DNA of 64,000 nucleotides from JALYXI01 sp963795835 (GTDB lineage: Bacteria > Acidobacteriota > Terriglobia > Bryobacterales > Bryobacteraceae), in the NCBI GenBank assembly GCA_963795835.1, contig CAWCJC010000008.1, positions 434,001-498,000 of the forward strand, given 5' to 3'. The notes under the pieces were generated by a model. It was not told the origin of the DNA. It saw only the letters and a list, made by a program, of their open reading frames with translations, and ran no database searches. The translations under genes and the position numbers were made by a program. Of this stretch, positions 51,230 through 60,729 are shown piece by piece (position 1 is the first letter of the stretch; each line of letters opens with the position of its first letter).

Positions 51230-54200
51230 TCAGAAGTTCAGTTTTAAGGCAAGCTGGATGACGCGCGCCGGGTCCGTCCCGCTGATCTGGCCTGCCTGTA
51301 CGTTGCCAATCGCCGCCGCGGGAACGCCGAAGTTGGGATGGTTGAAGGCGTTGAACATTTCACCGCGGAAGCTCAGCGTAAACAGCTCCCGAATCGGGAA
51401 ATTGCGATGAATCCCGAGGTCGGTATTGAAGCGCCCCGGGCCCACCAGAATGCCGGTGCCGGAATTACCGAAGGTATATTGAGCGGGAGCGACGAATGCC
51501 GAGGTATCGAACCAATGGTCGATGGTCCGCTGACTGGAGGGCAGAGTCCCACTCGCGATGCGATTCGGCCGTTCCGGTCCGCCGCCGGAGGTGTTCGATG
51601 CACCCGTGGCGAGCGTTACGGTAAACCGCTGGCCGGAATTTACGGACCAAATGCCGTTCACGCTCCAATCGCCGAAAACATAAGCCGCGAGGCCGTGTGT
51701 CAGGTATTGCTTTCCATGCCCGAAAGGCAGTTCATAGGCGTGATTGAAAACCAGAACATGCTTGTAATCGTCCGGCGGCGGTCCCCAATTGCAATTGAAG
51801 CAGCGCGCATTCTGCGGCAGAGGGATGCCGCCTCCGTTGATGTTGGGGACGTCGGAGAGGAAGCTGGCGTAGGTGTAAGCAAGGCTCATGGTAAGCCCGG
51901 CCGAGTAGCGCTTCTCCACTTTCACCTGAAGCGAATGGTATTTCGCGGAGCCGAACCCCGTGTTGTAAGTAACATTGTTCACCAGCGGGTTAATCGAGTA
52001 CAGCGGCTGCCGCGGCCCTTGTGCGCCCGGACCGGGGTAGGACTGGTTGTAGTTGTACGCGCCGATCAAATCAAGGGAACGGCTTCCGACATAGGCTACG
52101 TCCAGCACCAGGTTTGCCTGCAACTGGCGCTGAATTCCGATACTCCATTGCAGTACGCGGCTGGGATTCAAGCCCTCATCCCACGCGATGGGATTGCCGG
52201 AAGAGAGTTGCGCTGAATTGGCCGGATCCGGCGCAACCGGGGCGGGCAAACCCTGCCGCAGGTAGAGGGGAGGCGTTCCATTCTGGTCCGTGTTGATTAC
52301 CTGGTTGAAGAAGTAAGGCAGGTTTTTGTAAAGCTGTCCGCCCCCTTTCGCCGGCTCCAGATACGAGAGCCCGAAGCCGCTTCGCAGTATGGTCTTTTGA
52401 TCTTTGGTGAGCGTGTAAGCCACCCCCGCGCGTGGAGCGAACGCGTGCAGATCGATCTTGCGAAGCGCCCGGCTGTTGCCGTTTCGATTCGCGACTTCCA
52501 ACTTCGCGGTATTGAGATTGAAGTTCGCCCAATGATCGTGAACGTCCACAGGAGGCGCGAAGATCTCGTACCTGAGTCCGTAGTTCAGTGTGAGCCGGTT
52601 TGTCACGCGCCACACGTCCTGTCCGAATCCGCTCAACTGCCAGAAGCGCATCCCGAATTCACCCTGCAGAATTCCGCGTGTGACCGTAGCGGGCGCGCCG
52701 AGCGCGAAATCCGCGAGAGCGGTGGTCGAGATATTGGCGCCGGCCTGACGAGTAAATTGACCGGTGAACGCATACGTGCCGCGCGCGGGAAACTCCGAGA
52801 AGCCGTTGAACCGGTCCCGGATAAATTGTCCTCCGAATTTGAAGGTATGGTTGCCACGGATCAGCGTAATTGCATCGTCGTACTGAAACACGGTCATCTG
52901 GCTGGTCTCCGGAAAGGTGCTCGCATCGCCGATTACGGTAAAGCCGGTGATCGTCATGCCCGGAAGACCGCCTGAACGGTTATCGATGTTGATCCCGGGG
53001 ATACCGATCGCGGACGCGGTATTCAAATTTTGGCCGATGGGATCGATCCCGATATTCCAGCGCACCACCCCGGCGCGCGCTTCGTTGACCGTCCGCGCGC
53101 TCAGGATTTTGGTGTAGTCGAACGTGAAGGATTGATTGCGCAACGGAATGCCTGTCGCGGGTTGGTTGCCATCGGCGGAGAGATACGGGCTGATCGGAAT
53201 GCCCGCATTAGCGGGTGAAGGCAGGAGGCCGGGCGTGACTTGGTGCGTGTTGTCGAAGCTGTACTTGCCGAAGATCCTGTCGGACGCTCCCAGGTTGTGG
53301 TCTACGCGCCCATCGAATTGGTCAGTCTTTTGCGTGGTGCTCGGGTTGTAAGTGAAGTTGCGGGTTGCGGCAGAACTGGTAGGAATCGGGAGAAGAGAGG
53401 CGAGTTTCACGGCGGCGGGGTCTAGTCGCGAAGTGGGGATGATGTTGCCCGCGAACGGCAGACGCGGGGTCCCGCTGGGCGCTGACGTTGGATCGTAAAT
53501 GGTCGTTCCCAAGCCCGCAAAATTGCCGGTGATGATCATATTGCGTTGATCGAGCGTGGGTATCGTGGACGTAATCGTTTGAGGTTGGGCGAGGCGGATT
53601 CCCTGATAGTCCGCGAAGAAGAAGGTCTTGTCACGCCGGATTGGACCGCCTGCAGTAGCTCCGAACTCGTTGCGGCGAAACTGCGGGCGGGGCGTGCCGG
53701 CGCGATTGTTGAAGAACTGGTTTGCATCCAGCTTGTCGTTCCTCAGGAATTCGTAAACCGTTCCATGGATCCGGTTCGTGCCGGATTTGGTTTGCACGAG
53801 CGTAACCGCTCCCGCGGCCGCGCCATACTCGGCTGAGTAATTTGCCGTCAGTACGCGAAATTCCTGGATGGAGTCAATGGTGGGAACGATAATCAGCGTA
53901 TTCAGCCAAAGATTGCGATTGAACAGGCCATCGATCAAATAACTGTTCGCGGAAGCCATGGAGCCGTTCACGCTGTAATCGACATTCGCGCGAAGCGAGT
54001 AGGGTCCGCGTCCCAGCGAGCTGGAGCCGGCATGGGCGCCTGGAGTGAGCAGGAGCAGGGAAGTAAAGGTTCTGCCGTTTAAAGGCATCTCGATAATCCG
54101 CCGATTGTCCACCAGTTGCGAAACTTCCGCGCTCTGCGCCTCCAGCAGCGGCGCGCTGGCGGCAACTTCCACGGTTTGTTTTACATCTCCTACGGTGAGC

Positions 54201-54526
54201 GTGGAATTGACCGTGATGGTATCCGCGGCGGTAAGCTCCACGCCCTCGCGAACCAGCGTCCCGAAACCAGTCTTCTCAATCGTTATTGAGTAAACCCCGG
54301 TAGGTATTGTGGGGGCTGAGTACTGGCCGCTCGCGTTCGTTGTAGCCGTGCGCGTAAAGCCGGTTCCCGTATTGCGGAGGCGAACTGATGCATCCACCAC
54401 AGCTGCCCCTGAGTTATCGACAATAGTTCCAACAATTGTGCCGCTGAGCGCCTGGGCCTGGGCGTCTATCTGGAAGACGAAGAACGCGAGCAGGACGGCG
54501 GTAACTCGACAAACTCGACTGTTCAT
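51230..54526 (-). CDS. TonB-dependent receptor, Oar-like, with carboxypeptidase-regulatory-like domain
   Basis: 1098-residue outer-membrane receptor. The ATG at 54526 has AGGAG seven bases upstream and starts a signal peptide (NSRVCRVTAVLLAFFVFQIDAQAQ); a longer in-frame start at 54631 is unlikely. Then come the regulatory-like beta domain (GTIVGTIVDNSGAAVVDASV), the plug (PLNGRTFTSLLLLTPG; SYLIDGLFNRN) and the barrel, ending RVIQLALKLNF with the aromatic C-terminus. The sulfatase at 49734 follows two bases later, tying the pair to import of a desulfated glycan or its precursor. Confidence 0.93.
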   Translation of the reverse strand: MNSRVCRVTAVLLAFFVFQIDAQAQALSGTIVGTIVDNSGAAVVDASVRLRNTGTGFTRTATTNASGQYSAPTIPTGVYSITIEKTGFGTLVREGVELTAADTITVNSTLTVGDVKQTVEVAASAPLLEAQSAEVSQLVDNRRIIEMPLNGRTFTSLLLLTPGAHAGSSSLGRGPYSLRANVDYSVNGSMASANSYLIDGLFNRNLWLNTLIIVPTIDSIQEFRVLTANYSAEYGAAAGAVTLVQTKSGTNRIHGTVYEFLRNDKLDANQFFNNRAGTPRPQFRRNEFGATAGGPIRRDKTFFFADYQGIRLAQPQTITSTIPTLDQRNMIITGNFAGLGTTIYDPTSAPSGTPRLPFAGNIIPTSRLDPAAVKLASLLPIPTSSAATRNFTYNPSTTQKTDQFDGRVDHNLGASDRIFGKYSFDNTHQVTPGLLPSPANAGIPISPYLSADGNQPATGIPLRNQSFTFDYTKILSARTVNEARAGVVRWNIGIDPIGQNLNTASAIGIPGINIDNRSGGLPGMTITGFTVIGDASTFPETSQMTVFQYDDAITLIRGNHTFKFGGQFIRDRFNGFSEFPARGTYAFTGQFTRQAGANISTTALADFALGAPATVTRGILQGEFGMRFWQLSGFGQDVWRVTNRLTLNYGLRYEIFAPPVDVHDHWANFNLNTAKLEVANRNGNSRALRKIDLHAFAPRAGVAYTLTKDQKTILRSGFGLSYLEPAKGGGQLYKNLPYFFNQVINTDQNGTPPLYLRQGLPAPVAPDPANSAQLSSGNPIAWDEGLNPSRVLQWSIGIQRQLQANLVLDVAYVGSRSLDLIGAYNYNQSYPGPGAQGPRQPLYSINPLVNNVTYNTGFGSAKYHSLQVKVEKRYSAGLTMSLAYTYASFLSDVPNINGGGIPLPQNARCFNCNWGPPPDDYKHVLVFNHAYELPFGHGKQYLTHGLAAYVFGDWSVNGIWSVNSGQRFTVTLATGASNTSGGGPERPNRIASGTLPSSQRTIDHWFDTSAFVAPAQYTFGNSGTGILVGPGRFNTDLGIHRNFPIRELFTLSFRGEMFNAFNHPNFGVPAAAIGNVQAGQISGTDPARVIQLALKLNF

Positions 54527-54629
54527 GGCATCTCCTAGTTCGGGGCCGCAACTTTTTCCACACACTCTATCACAAGAGGCTTTGCGGTCTGATAAATTGG
54601 TTTGTTTAACGCTTGATTCAGGTGCTCCC

Positions 54630-55233
54630 ATGAACAGACGTACAGCCCTTCGTTCTCTCTTGGCGGTTCCCGGCGCGGCTGCTCTACCCTCCGTTCTGGA
54701 TGCTCAGGAACCCGTGGTCTTGCCCCCCGCTCCCAAAGCGGCGCCGAGCGAAACGCCGCACACACCCACGGTCAACGCGGATTCTTTTGCGGAGGGCGTG
54801 GTCCAGAACTTCAACGCGGAACAGTTTGCCGCGCTGCATAAACTGGGCGAGATCATTGTTCCCTCTCATGCCTGCATCGCCCGGTGCCAACGAAGCGAAT
54901 TCCGCGGCGTTTCTGGATTTCCTGATCGGGCAGTCTTCCGCTAACCGCGTTAAGCTGTACCGGGACGGCCTGGATGCACTGAACTTGCAAGCGCGCCGGC
55001 TCTACCGCAAGCCCTTCGCTGAGATCACGGCCGTCGAGGCAGCACCCATCCTTGCTCCTCTTCGAGCACCTTGGACGTACCGGGAGCCCGCCGACCTTCT
55101 GTCACGCTTCCTGGTAGCCGCGAAGGAAGACCTGATCCGCGCCACCACCACTTCCCGCGAGTACATCAGCGTAGTTTCAAAGCGCCGCCGGGGCGCTGGT
55201 GGTTCCGGCCAATACTGGTTGCCCGTCGATTAA
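54630..55233 (+). pseudogene. gluconate 2-dehydrogenase subunit 3 family protein, one frame change
   Basis: Small exported subunit that escorts a GMC flavoprotein. The first frame starts at ATG 54630 with a Tat-type signal (MNRRTALRSLLAVPGAAALP) and runs to LGEIIVPSH; the second resumes at PGANEANSAAFLDFLI and ends with KRRRGAGGSGQYWLPVD at 55233. The change is at about 54862-54885 (+1); removing one base gives 200 residues of normal family layout. It is followed by the GMC gene 11 bases later and a pentahaem cytochrome. It diverges from the receptor gene across a 103-base spacer. Confidence 0.8.
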
Positions 55234-55244
55234 CAAGGCTCCTT

Positions 55245-56807
55245 ATGACCCCAGACCACGAAGTTCTGATCATCGGTTCCGGCGCTTCCGGCGGGATGAT
55301 GGCACGCCAATTGACCGCTAAAGGCGTCAAGTGCCTGATGCTTGACGCCGGCCCTGCAGTGGATTTCGAACGCGACCGCGTGAACAAGAACGTGTATGAC
55401 TTGCCTTACCGCGGATTCCCTCAACCCGGCCGCTTCCCGCACATCACGCAAGCCAACGAATTCAACGGCAACGTGTGGGCCGATGAGAAGCTGAACCCCT
55501 ACACGTACGATCCCGCGAGCCCCTATTACTGGGTTCGCGTGCGCCGCATCGGGGGCAGGAGCCTGGTGTGGGGCCGCGCATCCTGGCGTCTTAGCGACTA
55601 CGAGTTCAAAGCGAAAGACCACGACGGCTTCGGCGAAAACTGGCCTATCTCCTACAAGGATGTCGCGCCCTACTACGACAAGGTGGAGCCGATCCTGCGC
55701 GTTGCCGGCACCAAAGCGGGCTTGCCGCAACTGCCCGATGGGGTGTTCCTGGACGACGGGTACAAACCGGGAGATTCGATCCTCCGATTCAACGCCGCGG
55801 CTAAGAAGAAAGGCATTCCTACGACGCAACCGCGCCGCGCGACCGGGCAGCTGGCCAGTTCGGTTAACTTGATGCTGCCGGAGGCGCTCGCGACCGGAAA
55901 TCTGAAAATCATTCCGAATGCTGTCGTTCGCGAGATTACCAAGGATCCGAATACCGGCCTGGCCAACGGCGCTCACTTCATCGACCGCCAGAGCCACCGC
56001 GATTATCATGTAAGCGCGCGAGTGGTGGTGGTGGGCGCTTCCACGCTCGAAACCACACGGCTGCTGCTGAACTCTAATCTGGCGAACTCCAGCGGCATGC
56101 TGGGACAGTACCTGTTCGACCAGTTTTATATCAAGCAAGCCCTGGTGGCCAGTGTTCCCGAAGCGCAGGGCGGCAAAGCTCCCCGTGGCTTAATGGGCGG
56201 CAGTGGCTATATTCCGCGTTTCCGGAACCTTACCACTAAGGAGCCGAAGTTTATCCGAGGCTACGCCTTCGATTTCTCCAGCGGAGGCACACCGGGCTCG
56301 CAATATATACCGATGTATGGAGAAGAACTCAACAAAGAGATGGCGCGCCTGGAAGGTTCTTCCTTCCAAATGACCACCATGGGCGAAGTACTTCCCCGCA
56401 AGGAAAACTTCGTCCGCATCGATAAGAACAAGACGGACGCCTGGGGTATTCCGGTGCTCCACATCCAACACCGCTATTCCGAGAACGAGTTCGAAATGGC
56501 GAAGGACTCCATGAACGTCGGTGCCGAGCTTTGCCACGATGCTGGCTTTGAGGTGCTGGCCAAGCACTGGGAGATGGTGCCTCCGGGTGAAAGCATCCAC
56601 GAACTCGGGACGTGCCGCATGGGTACGGACAAGAAGACCTCCATCCTCAACGGTCACAACCAGACTCACGACATAAAGAATCTCTTCGTCATCGACGGAA
56701 GCGCGTTCGTGAGTGGCGGTTCTCAAAACCCCACGCTCACGATCTGCGCGCTCTCCATGCGCGCCGGGGACTATATCTCCGAACTCATGAAAACGAGGGA
56801 CATTTGA
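55245..56807 (+). CDS. GMC family oxidoreductase (gluconate 2-dehydrogenase flavoprotein type)
   Basis: FAD-dependent sugar or alcohol dehydrogenase, 520 residues. FAD motif VLIIGSGASGGMMARQL at the N-terminus, RIGGRSLVWGRAS, and the C-terminal HELGTCRMG...LFVIDGSAFVSGGSQNPTLT with the catalytic His region. The ATG at 55245 lies 11 bases after the subunit 3 stop with AAGG upstream; the longer frame from 55071 overlaps that gene. It has no signal of its own, so it would be co-exported with subunit 3. Electrons probably go to the cytochrome encoded next. Confidence 0.9.
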   Translation: MTPDHEVLIIGSGASGGMMARQLTAKGVKCLMLDAGPAVDFERDRVNKNVYDLPYRGFPQPGRFPHITQANEFNGNVWADEKLNPYTYDPASPYYWVRVRRIGGRSLVWGRASWRLSDYEFKAKDHDGFGENWPISYKDVAPYYDKVEPILRVAGTKAGLPQLPDGVFLDDGYKPGDSILRFNAAAKKKGIPTTQPRRATGQLASSVNLMLPEALATGNLKIIPNAVVREITKDPNTGLANGAHFIDRQSHRDYHVSARVVVVGASTLETTRLLLNSNLANSSGMLGQYLFDQFYIKQALVASVPEAQGGKAPRGLMGGSGYIPRFRNLTTKEPKFIRGYAFDFSSGGTPGSQYIPMYGEELNKEMARLEGSSFQMTTMGEVLPRKENFVRIDKNKTDAWGIPVLHIQHRYSENEFEMAKDSMNVGAELCHDAGFEVLAKHWEMVPPGESIHELGTCRMGTDKKTSILNGHNQTHDIKNLFVIDGSAFVSGGSQNPTLTICALSMRAGDYISELMKTRDI

Positions 56808-57283
56808 AACGGGCACTTGCAGCATTGATCTTCAGCACGGTGGCCCTTGCGCAGACACCCGCCGCGCCCAGCCAGCCAATTCCGTTCAGCCACAAGCAGC
56901 ATGCCGACGCAAGCCTGAAGTGCGCCGATTGCCACAGTTCGCCCGACCCCGGCGAAGCCATGACTCTTCCCGCCGCGACGAAGTGCATGATCTGTCACCG
57001 GAGCATCAAGGCCGATTCACCCGCGATCAAGAATCTGGCGCAGTTTGCTGCGTCGAAGCAGGAGATTCCCTGGGTGAGAGTTTATGAAATTCCCAGTTGG
57101 GTGTACTTTAGCCACAAGGTCCATGCCGATGGCGGCGCGAAATGCGAGAACTGCCATGGGCCGGTCGCGACCCGCAGCCAGCTTGCGAAAGAAACCGATC
57201 TCTCGATGGGTGGATGCATGAATTGCCATAGCAGCCATAAGGCTACGCTCGATTGCGCGGCTTGCCATGAGGCCAAGAGTTAA
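56804..57283 (+). CDS. periplasmic pentahaem cytochrome c (c7/c3-like)
   Basis: 159-residue exported cytochrome with five CXXCH motifs: CADCH, CMICH, CENCH, CMNCH and CAACH, plus distal histidines in FSHKQHA and FSHKVHA. The TTG at 56804 overlaps the GMC stop (TTGA) and has GAGGG upstream, giving a clean signal peptide (KRALAALIFSTVALAQ). It would take the place of the usual tri-haem gluconate dehydrogenase subunit and pass electrons from the GMC enzyme to the respiratory chain. It is convergent with the second receptor gene by four bases. Confidence 0.88.
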   Translation: MKRALAALIFSTVALAQTPAAPSQPIPFSHKQHADASLKCADCHSSPDPGEAMTLPAATKCMICHRSIKADSPAIKNLAQFAASKQEIPWVRVYEIPSWVYFSHKVHADGGAKCENCHGPVATRSQLAKETDLSMGGCMNCHSSHKATLDCAACHEAKS

Positions 57284-60200
57284 AAAAGAAGCTTCAACGC
57301 GAACTGCAGGGTTCGGGGCGCATTTGCCTGACCCGAGATAACCCCAAACTGGCCTGAGCTTAGCACGGCGTTCGGGCTTCCGAAGACTACCTGATTTAGA
57401 AGGTTGAATGCCTCTCCCCGGAACTGAGCGTTTAACCGTTCCCGTATCGGGAAGTTCTTGAAAAGCGACAAATCGATGTTCTGCTGCCCCGGTGCCCGCA
57501 CATCGGGCAGCGTGCGGGCGGTGGTCCCGAAGGTGAACGGAGCCGGCTGCGTAAATTGTGAAGTATCGAAGTAACGGTTTAAACGCGCGGAGATAGGGCC
57601 GTCAAGAGCGGCGCTGGTTCCCGAATTGTTCGGCCGCAGACTGGTGCTTCCGGAATTGGACGTGTTCTGCGTGGTGAGCGCCAAGGGGAAGCCCGTCTGG
57701 TAAGTGGCAATTCCATTCACCTGCCAACCTCCCCCGAGTGAATTGACGAACGCGTTCCAGTGCGAGCCAAACTTCATTCCGCGGCCGAAAGGCAGCGCGT
57801 AATTGCCGCTGATCACAAGCCGGCGAGAGATGTCGTTGGAGGAGATGGAACGCTGGCCTTTAGGATCGTAAATGTTCTGGATACCCGAGTTGTTGCCCAC
57901 ATTGGAAATGATGGAATAGTTATCAATCAGCTTCTGGCCAGTAAAGGCGACCAGCGCGGTAAGACCCTGACTGAAGCGCTTCTCAACCTTCACTTGGAAG
58001 GAATGATAGAAACTATAGCCGCCAGTCAAATACGAACCGATTACCGATGTGTATTGAGGAAACGGCGCCAGCAAGTAGCTTCTGGGTATGGTGGCGCTGG
58101 AAAGTGGGCCGGTCGCAATCACTCCCAAAAACGGGTTCGGGACAGCCTGCTGCAACTGAGTTCCCAGGGCGAGCGCGGCCGGAGTGAGTTGATTGAGGTT
58201 GTAATCGGTTTCGCCGGACTCATTCAAGTGGATCCCGCGGTTGCCGACGTACGACACATCGATCAAAAGGTTGAACGGCAGTTGCCTCTGAACATCGATG
58301 TCCCAACTCTCTGTATAAGGCACACGATTGTCGCCGGTCACGGGAACCGCAAACGTTGTTCCAATGCCGGTGAGTAAACCCTGCGAACTTCCCGTAATGG
58401 AATTGAGACCGTTGGGGAAAGGGTTGTCGATGTAGGTCGTGGGGGTCAGTCCATTCGGGCTTCCGGTATAAGTGGTGGTACTGCCGAAGCCATAGCTTCC
58501 GACCGTAGCGCCGGCTGCCCGGTAGGAGGGTGCGTGAAAAATTCCGTACCCGCCGCGGACCACGGTGTTCGTGGTGGCCTGGTACGCGAACCCGAAGCGC
58601 GGATCGAAGTCCGTATACTCCGGGCTGAATTGCCGGCGGCTGGTCCCTTTGGTTCCCGCGAATACCAGGCCTCCGCGCAATCCGCTCAGGCCGGGAAGGG
58701 AAGCGAGCGGCGACGCAATATTGGGATCGAATGAGGAAAGCCTGTTGTATCGTTCCGTGCGAGGGACATCAAAGCCGTACCGCAGCCCCAGGTTCAGAGT
58801 AAGCTTTTTGGTTGCGCGCCAATCGTCCTGCAGAAACCATCCGAAATACTTACTTTGCGTCGCGGCGTTTTTCGATTGATTCTGGATTGAGCCGCTGCCG
58901 ACTCCCAGCAGAAAACTGGCAACAGAGTTTCCGGCCGTTGCAGTAGCCACGTTTGGATTGGGACCTTGCGTGATGGCATTGGTAAAGCTGAAGGTTCCGG
59001 TCGAGGCACCGGACTCCAGATCGTTCACCCGTAAGAGACGGCCTTCCCACCCGAATTTGAGAACTTGCTTCGCCAGCACGCGCGTGGCGTTTGCGGCCAG
59101 CAGGTGGCTTTCAAACGACGCGTGCTTGAAAATGCCTTGTCCGGCGTCGCCCAGCGTGTAGTAGTTCTGAAGAGCGAAGCCGGGAAAGACCAGATGGTCG
59201 GCGCTTGCCTGGATGTATTTCGGCAAACCTAATGTGGTGGGATCGAAGCCATCGCTGACCGGGATGCCGTCCACCAGGGTACGCGCAAAACCGTAGCGCA
59301 TCTCGAGCAAAAAAGTAGGCGTAAAGACGTGAGTGTAATCGAAAGCAGCGCTGTTGGAGATCTGAGGTTGTGAGGAGCCGCCTTCGGCAATTACGCTGGC
59401 TGCAGGGAAAAGCGCTGTGAACGGTTGCGAATAGTTTCTGCGGGAATAGCGGACGAAGAACCGGTTGGAGCTATCGATGTTCTCATCCACTTTTGCGTCC
59501 ACCTGGTCGGTCGACAGTTCAGCGGTGCCCCGCGCAAAGTAATTGTTGTTGCCGGACACAGTACCGGGCTGATTGGGAAGAGGATAGTAATTTAACACCT
59601 TGAGGGCGACCGGATTCAGGCGGTTCGGGGGAATCACGTTGCCGGGAAAGGGCGACCGGACATACCCACTTCCTGCTGCTACGGTGGTAACCGGGTCATA
59701 GATGATGATCTTCTGGCCTGCCGCGGACAAAGTTTGAGAGAAATCGCCCTGGCGTTGCGCCACCGTGGGCACGGTCGCGGTTACGGTAGAGGCTGAGCCT
59801 TGCCGCAGCCCTTCATACGCGACGAAGAAGAACGTCCGGTCCTTTCCTTTGTAAAGCTTTGGTAGCGTAACAGGCCCGCCGACGCTTCCGCCGAACTGGC
59901 TCCGTTTAAAACTGGGAAGAGCTACGCCGCGCAAGTTGGAGAAGAATTGATTCGCATCCAGCACGGAGTTCCTCAAAAATTCGAAAGCGCTTCCGTGAAC
60001 CTGATTCGTTCCCGACTTGTAGATCAAATTCACGATGCCGCTCCCGCTTCGGCCAAACTCAGACGAGTAAGTCGTCGTTTGAACTTTGAATTCCTGTACG
60101 GATTCCACCGAAGGAAAAACTGCAAGCCCCTGAATGGGATTGACCAAGGGCGGCGATGACGGAATGCCATCGATCAGGATGTCGCTGCTGCCGGGTCGTC

Positions 60201-60729
60201 CTCCATTGATGGAGAGGTTCACGCTGTTAAACGTATTACCCACCGATCCGGTCACCCCAGGCGCCAATAGAACCAGGCCATAAGGGTTGCGTTGATTGAG
60301 CGGAAGATCTGAGATTCCCCGAGTCCCGATAACAGAGCCCATCTCAGCGGTGGCTGCCTCCAGCAAAGGCGCTTCTCCGGACACCTGCACGGTCTCACTG
60401 GCAGACCCTACTTGCAGCGTAATCACAAGGCGGGCGGATTGATTCACGTCCAGATTGATTCCTGAGCGATCTTCGGTCTTAAACCCGTTTGCTTGAACAT
60501 TGACAGTGTAAGGTCCGCCCGGCGCAAGTGACGGCAGCACGAAACGCCCATCCGGGCCGGTAACAGCGGTGGTGCTCACGCCGGTCGATTTGTTCGTGAT
60601 CAGGACGTTTGCGGCGGGAACAGCGGCGCCGGTTGGGTCTTGTACGCTTACCTCGAGTGAAGCGGTTACGACTTGCGCACTACAATACGACCCAAAAAAC
60701 AGGAACAATGCCACATAACCAAGTCTCAT
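57280..60729 (-). CDS. TonB-dependent receptor, Oar-like
   Basis: 1149-residue outer-membrane receptor. ATG at 60729 with AGGAG six bases upstream overlaps the sulfatase stop (ATGA). Signal peptide (RLGYVALFLFFGSYCSAQ), regulatory-like beta domain (VSVQDPTGAAVPAANVLI), plug (LPLNQRNPYGLVLLAPG; DILIDGIPSS) and barrel ending TLQFALKLLF. It is coupled to the third sulfatase, a second receptor-sulfatase pair in this region. Substrate is probably a sulfated oligosaccharide or its desulfated product; this is inference. Confidence 0.93.
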   Translation of the reverse strand: MRLGYVALFLFFGSYCSAQVVTASLEVSVQDPTGAAVPAANVLITNKSTGVSTTAVTGPDGRFVLPSLAPGGPYTVNVQANGFKTEDRSGINLDVNQSARLVITLQVGSASETVQVSGEAPLLEAATAEMGSVIGTRGISDLPLNQRNPYGLVLLAPGVTGSVGNTFNSVNLSINGGRPGSSDILIDGIPSSPPLVNPIQGLAVFPSVESVQEFKVQTTTYSSEFGRSGSGIVNLIYKSGTNQVHGSAFEFLRNSVLDANQFFSNLRGVALPSFKRSQFGGSVGGPVTLPKLYKGKDRTFFFVAYEGLRQGSASTVTATVPTVAQRQGDFSQTLSAAGQKIIIYDPVTTVAAGSGYVRSPFPGNVIPPNRLNPVALKVLNYYPLPNQPGTVSGNNNYFARGTAELSTDQVDAKVDENIDSSNRFFVRYSRRNYSQPFTALFPAASVIAEGGSSQPQISNSAAFDYTHVFTPTFLLEMRYGFARTLVDGIPVSDGFDPTTLGLPKYIQASADHLVFPGFALQNYYTLGDAGQGIFKHASFESHLLAANATRVLAKQVLKFGWEGRLLRVNDLESGASTGTFSFTNAITQGPNPNVATATAGNSVASFLLGVGSGSIQNQSKNAATQSKYFGWFLQDDWRATKKLTLNLGLRYGFDVPRTERYNRLSSFDPNIASPLASLPGLSGLRGGLVFAGTKGTSRRQFSPEYTDFDPRFGFAYQATTNTVVRGGYGIFHAPSYRAAGATVGSYGFGSTTTYTGSPNGLTPTTYIDNPFPNGLNSITGSSQGLLTGIGTTFAVPVTGDNRVPYTESWDIDVQRQLPFNLLIDVSYVGNRGIHLNESGETDYNLNQLTPAALALGTQLQQAVPNPFLGVIATGPLSSATIPRSYLLAPFPQYTSVIGSYLTGGYSFYHSFQVKVEKRFSQGLTALVAFTGQKLIDNYSIISNVGNNSGIQNIYDPKGQRSISSNDISRRLVISGNYALPFGRGMKFGSHWNAFVNSLGGGWQVNGIATYQTGFPLALTTQNTSNSGSTSLRPNNSGTSAALDGPISARLNRYFDTSQFTQPAPFTFGTTARTLPDVRAPGQQNIDLSLFKNFPIRERLNAQFRGEAFNLLNQVVFGSPNAVLSSGQFGVISGQANAPRTLQFALKLLF

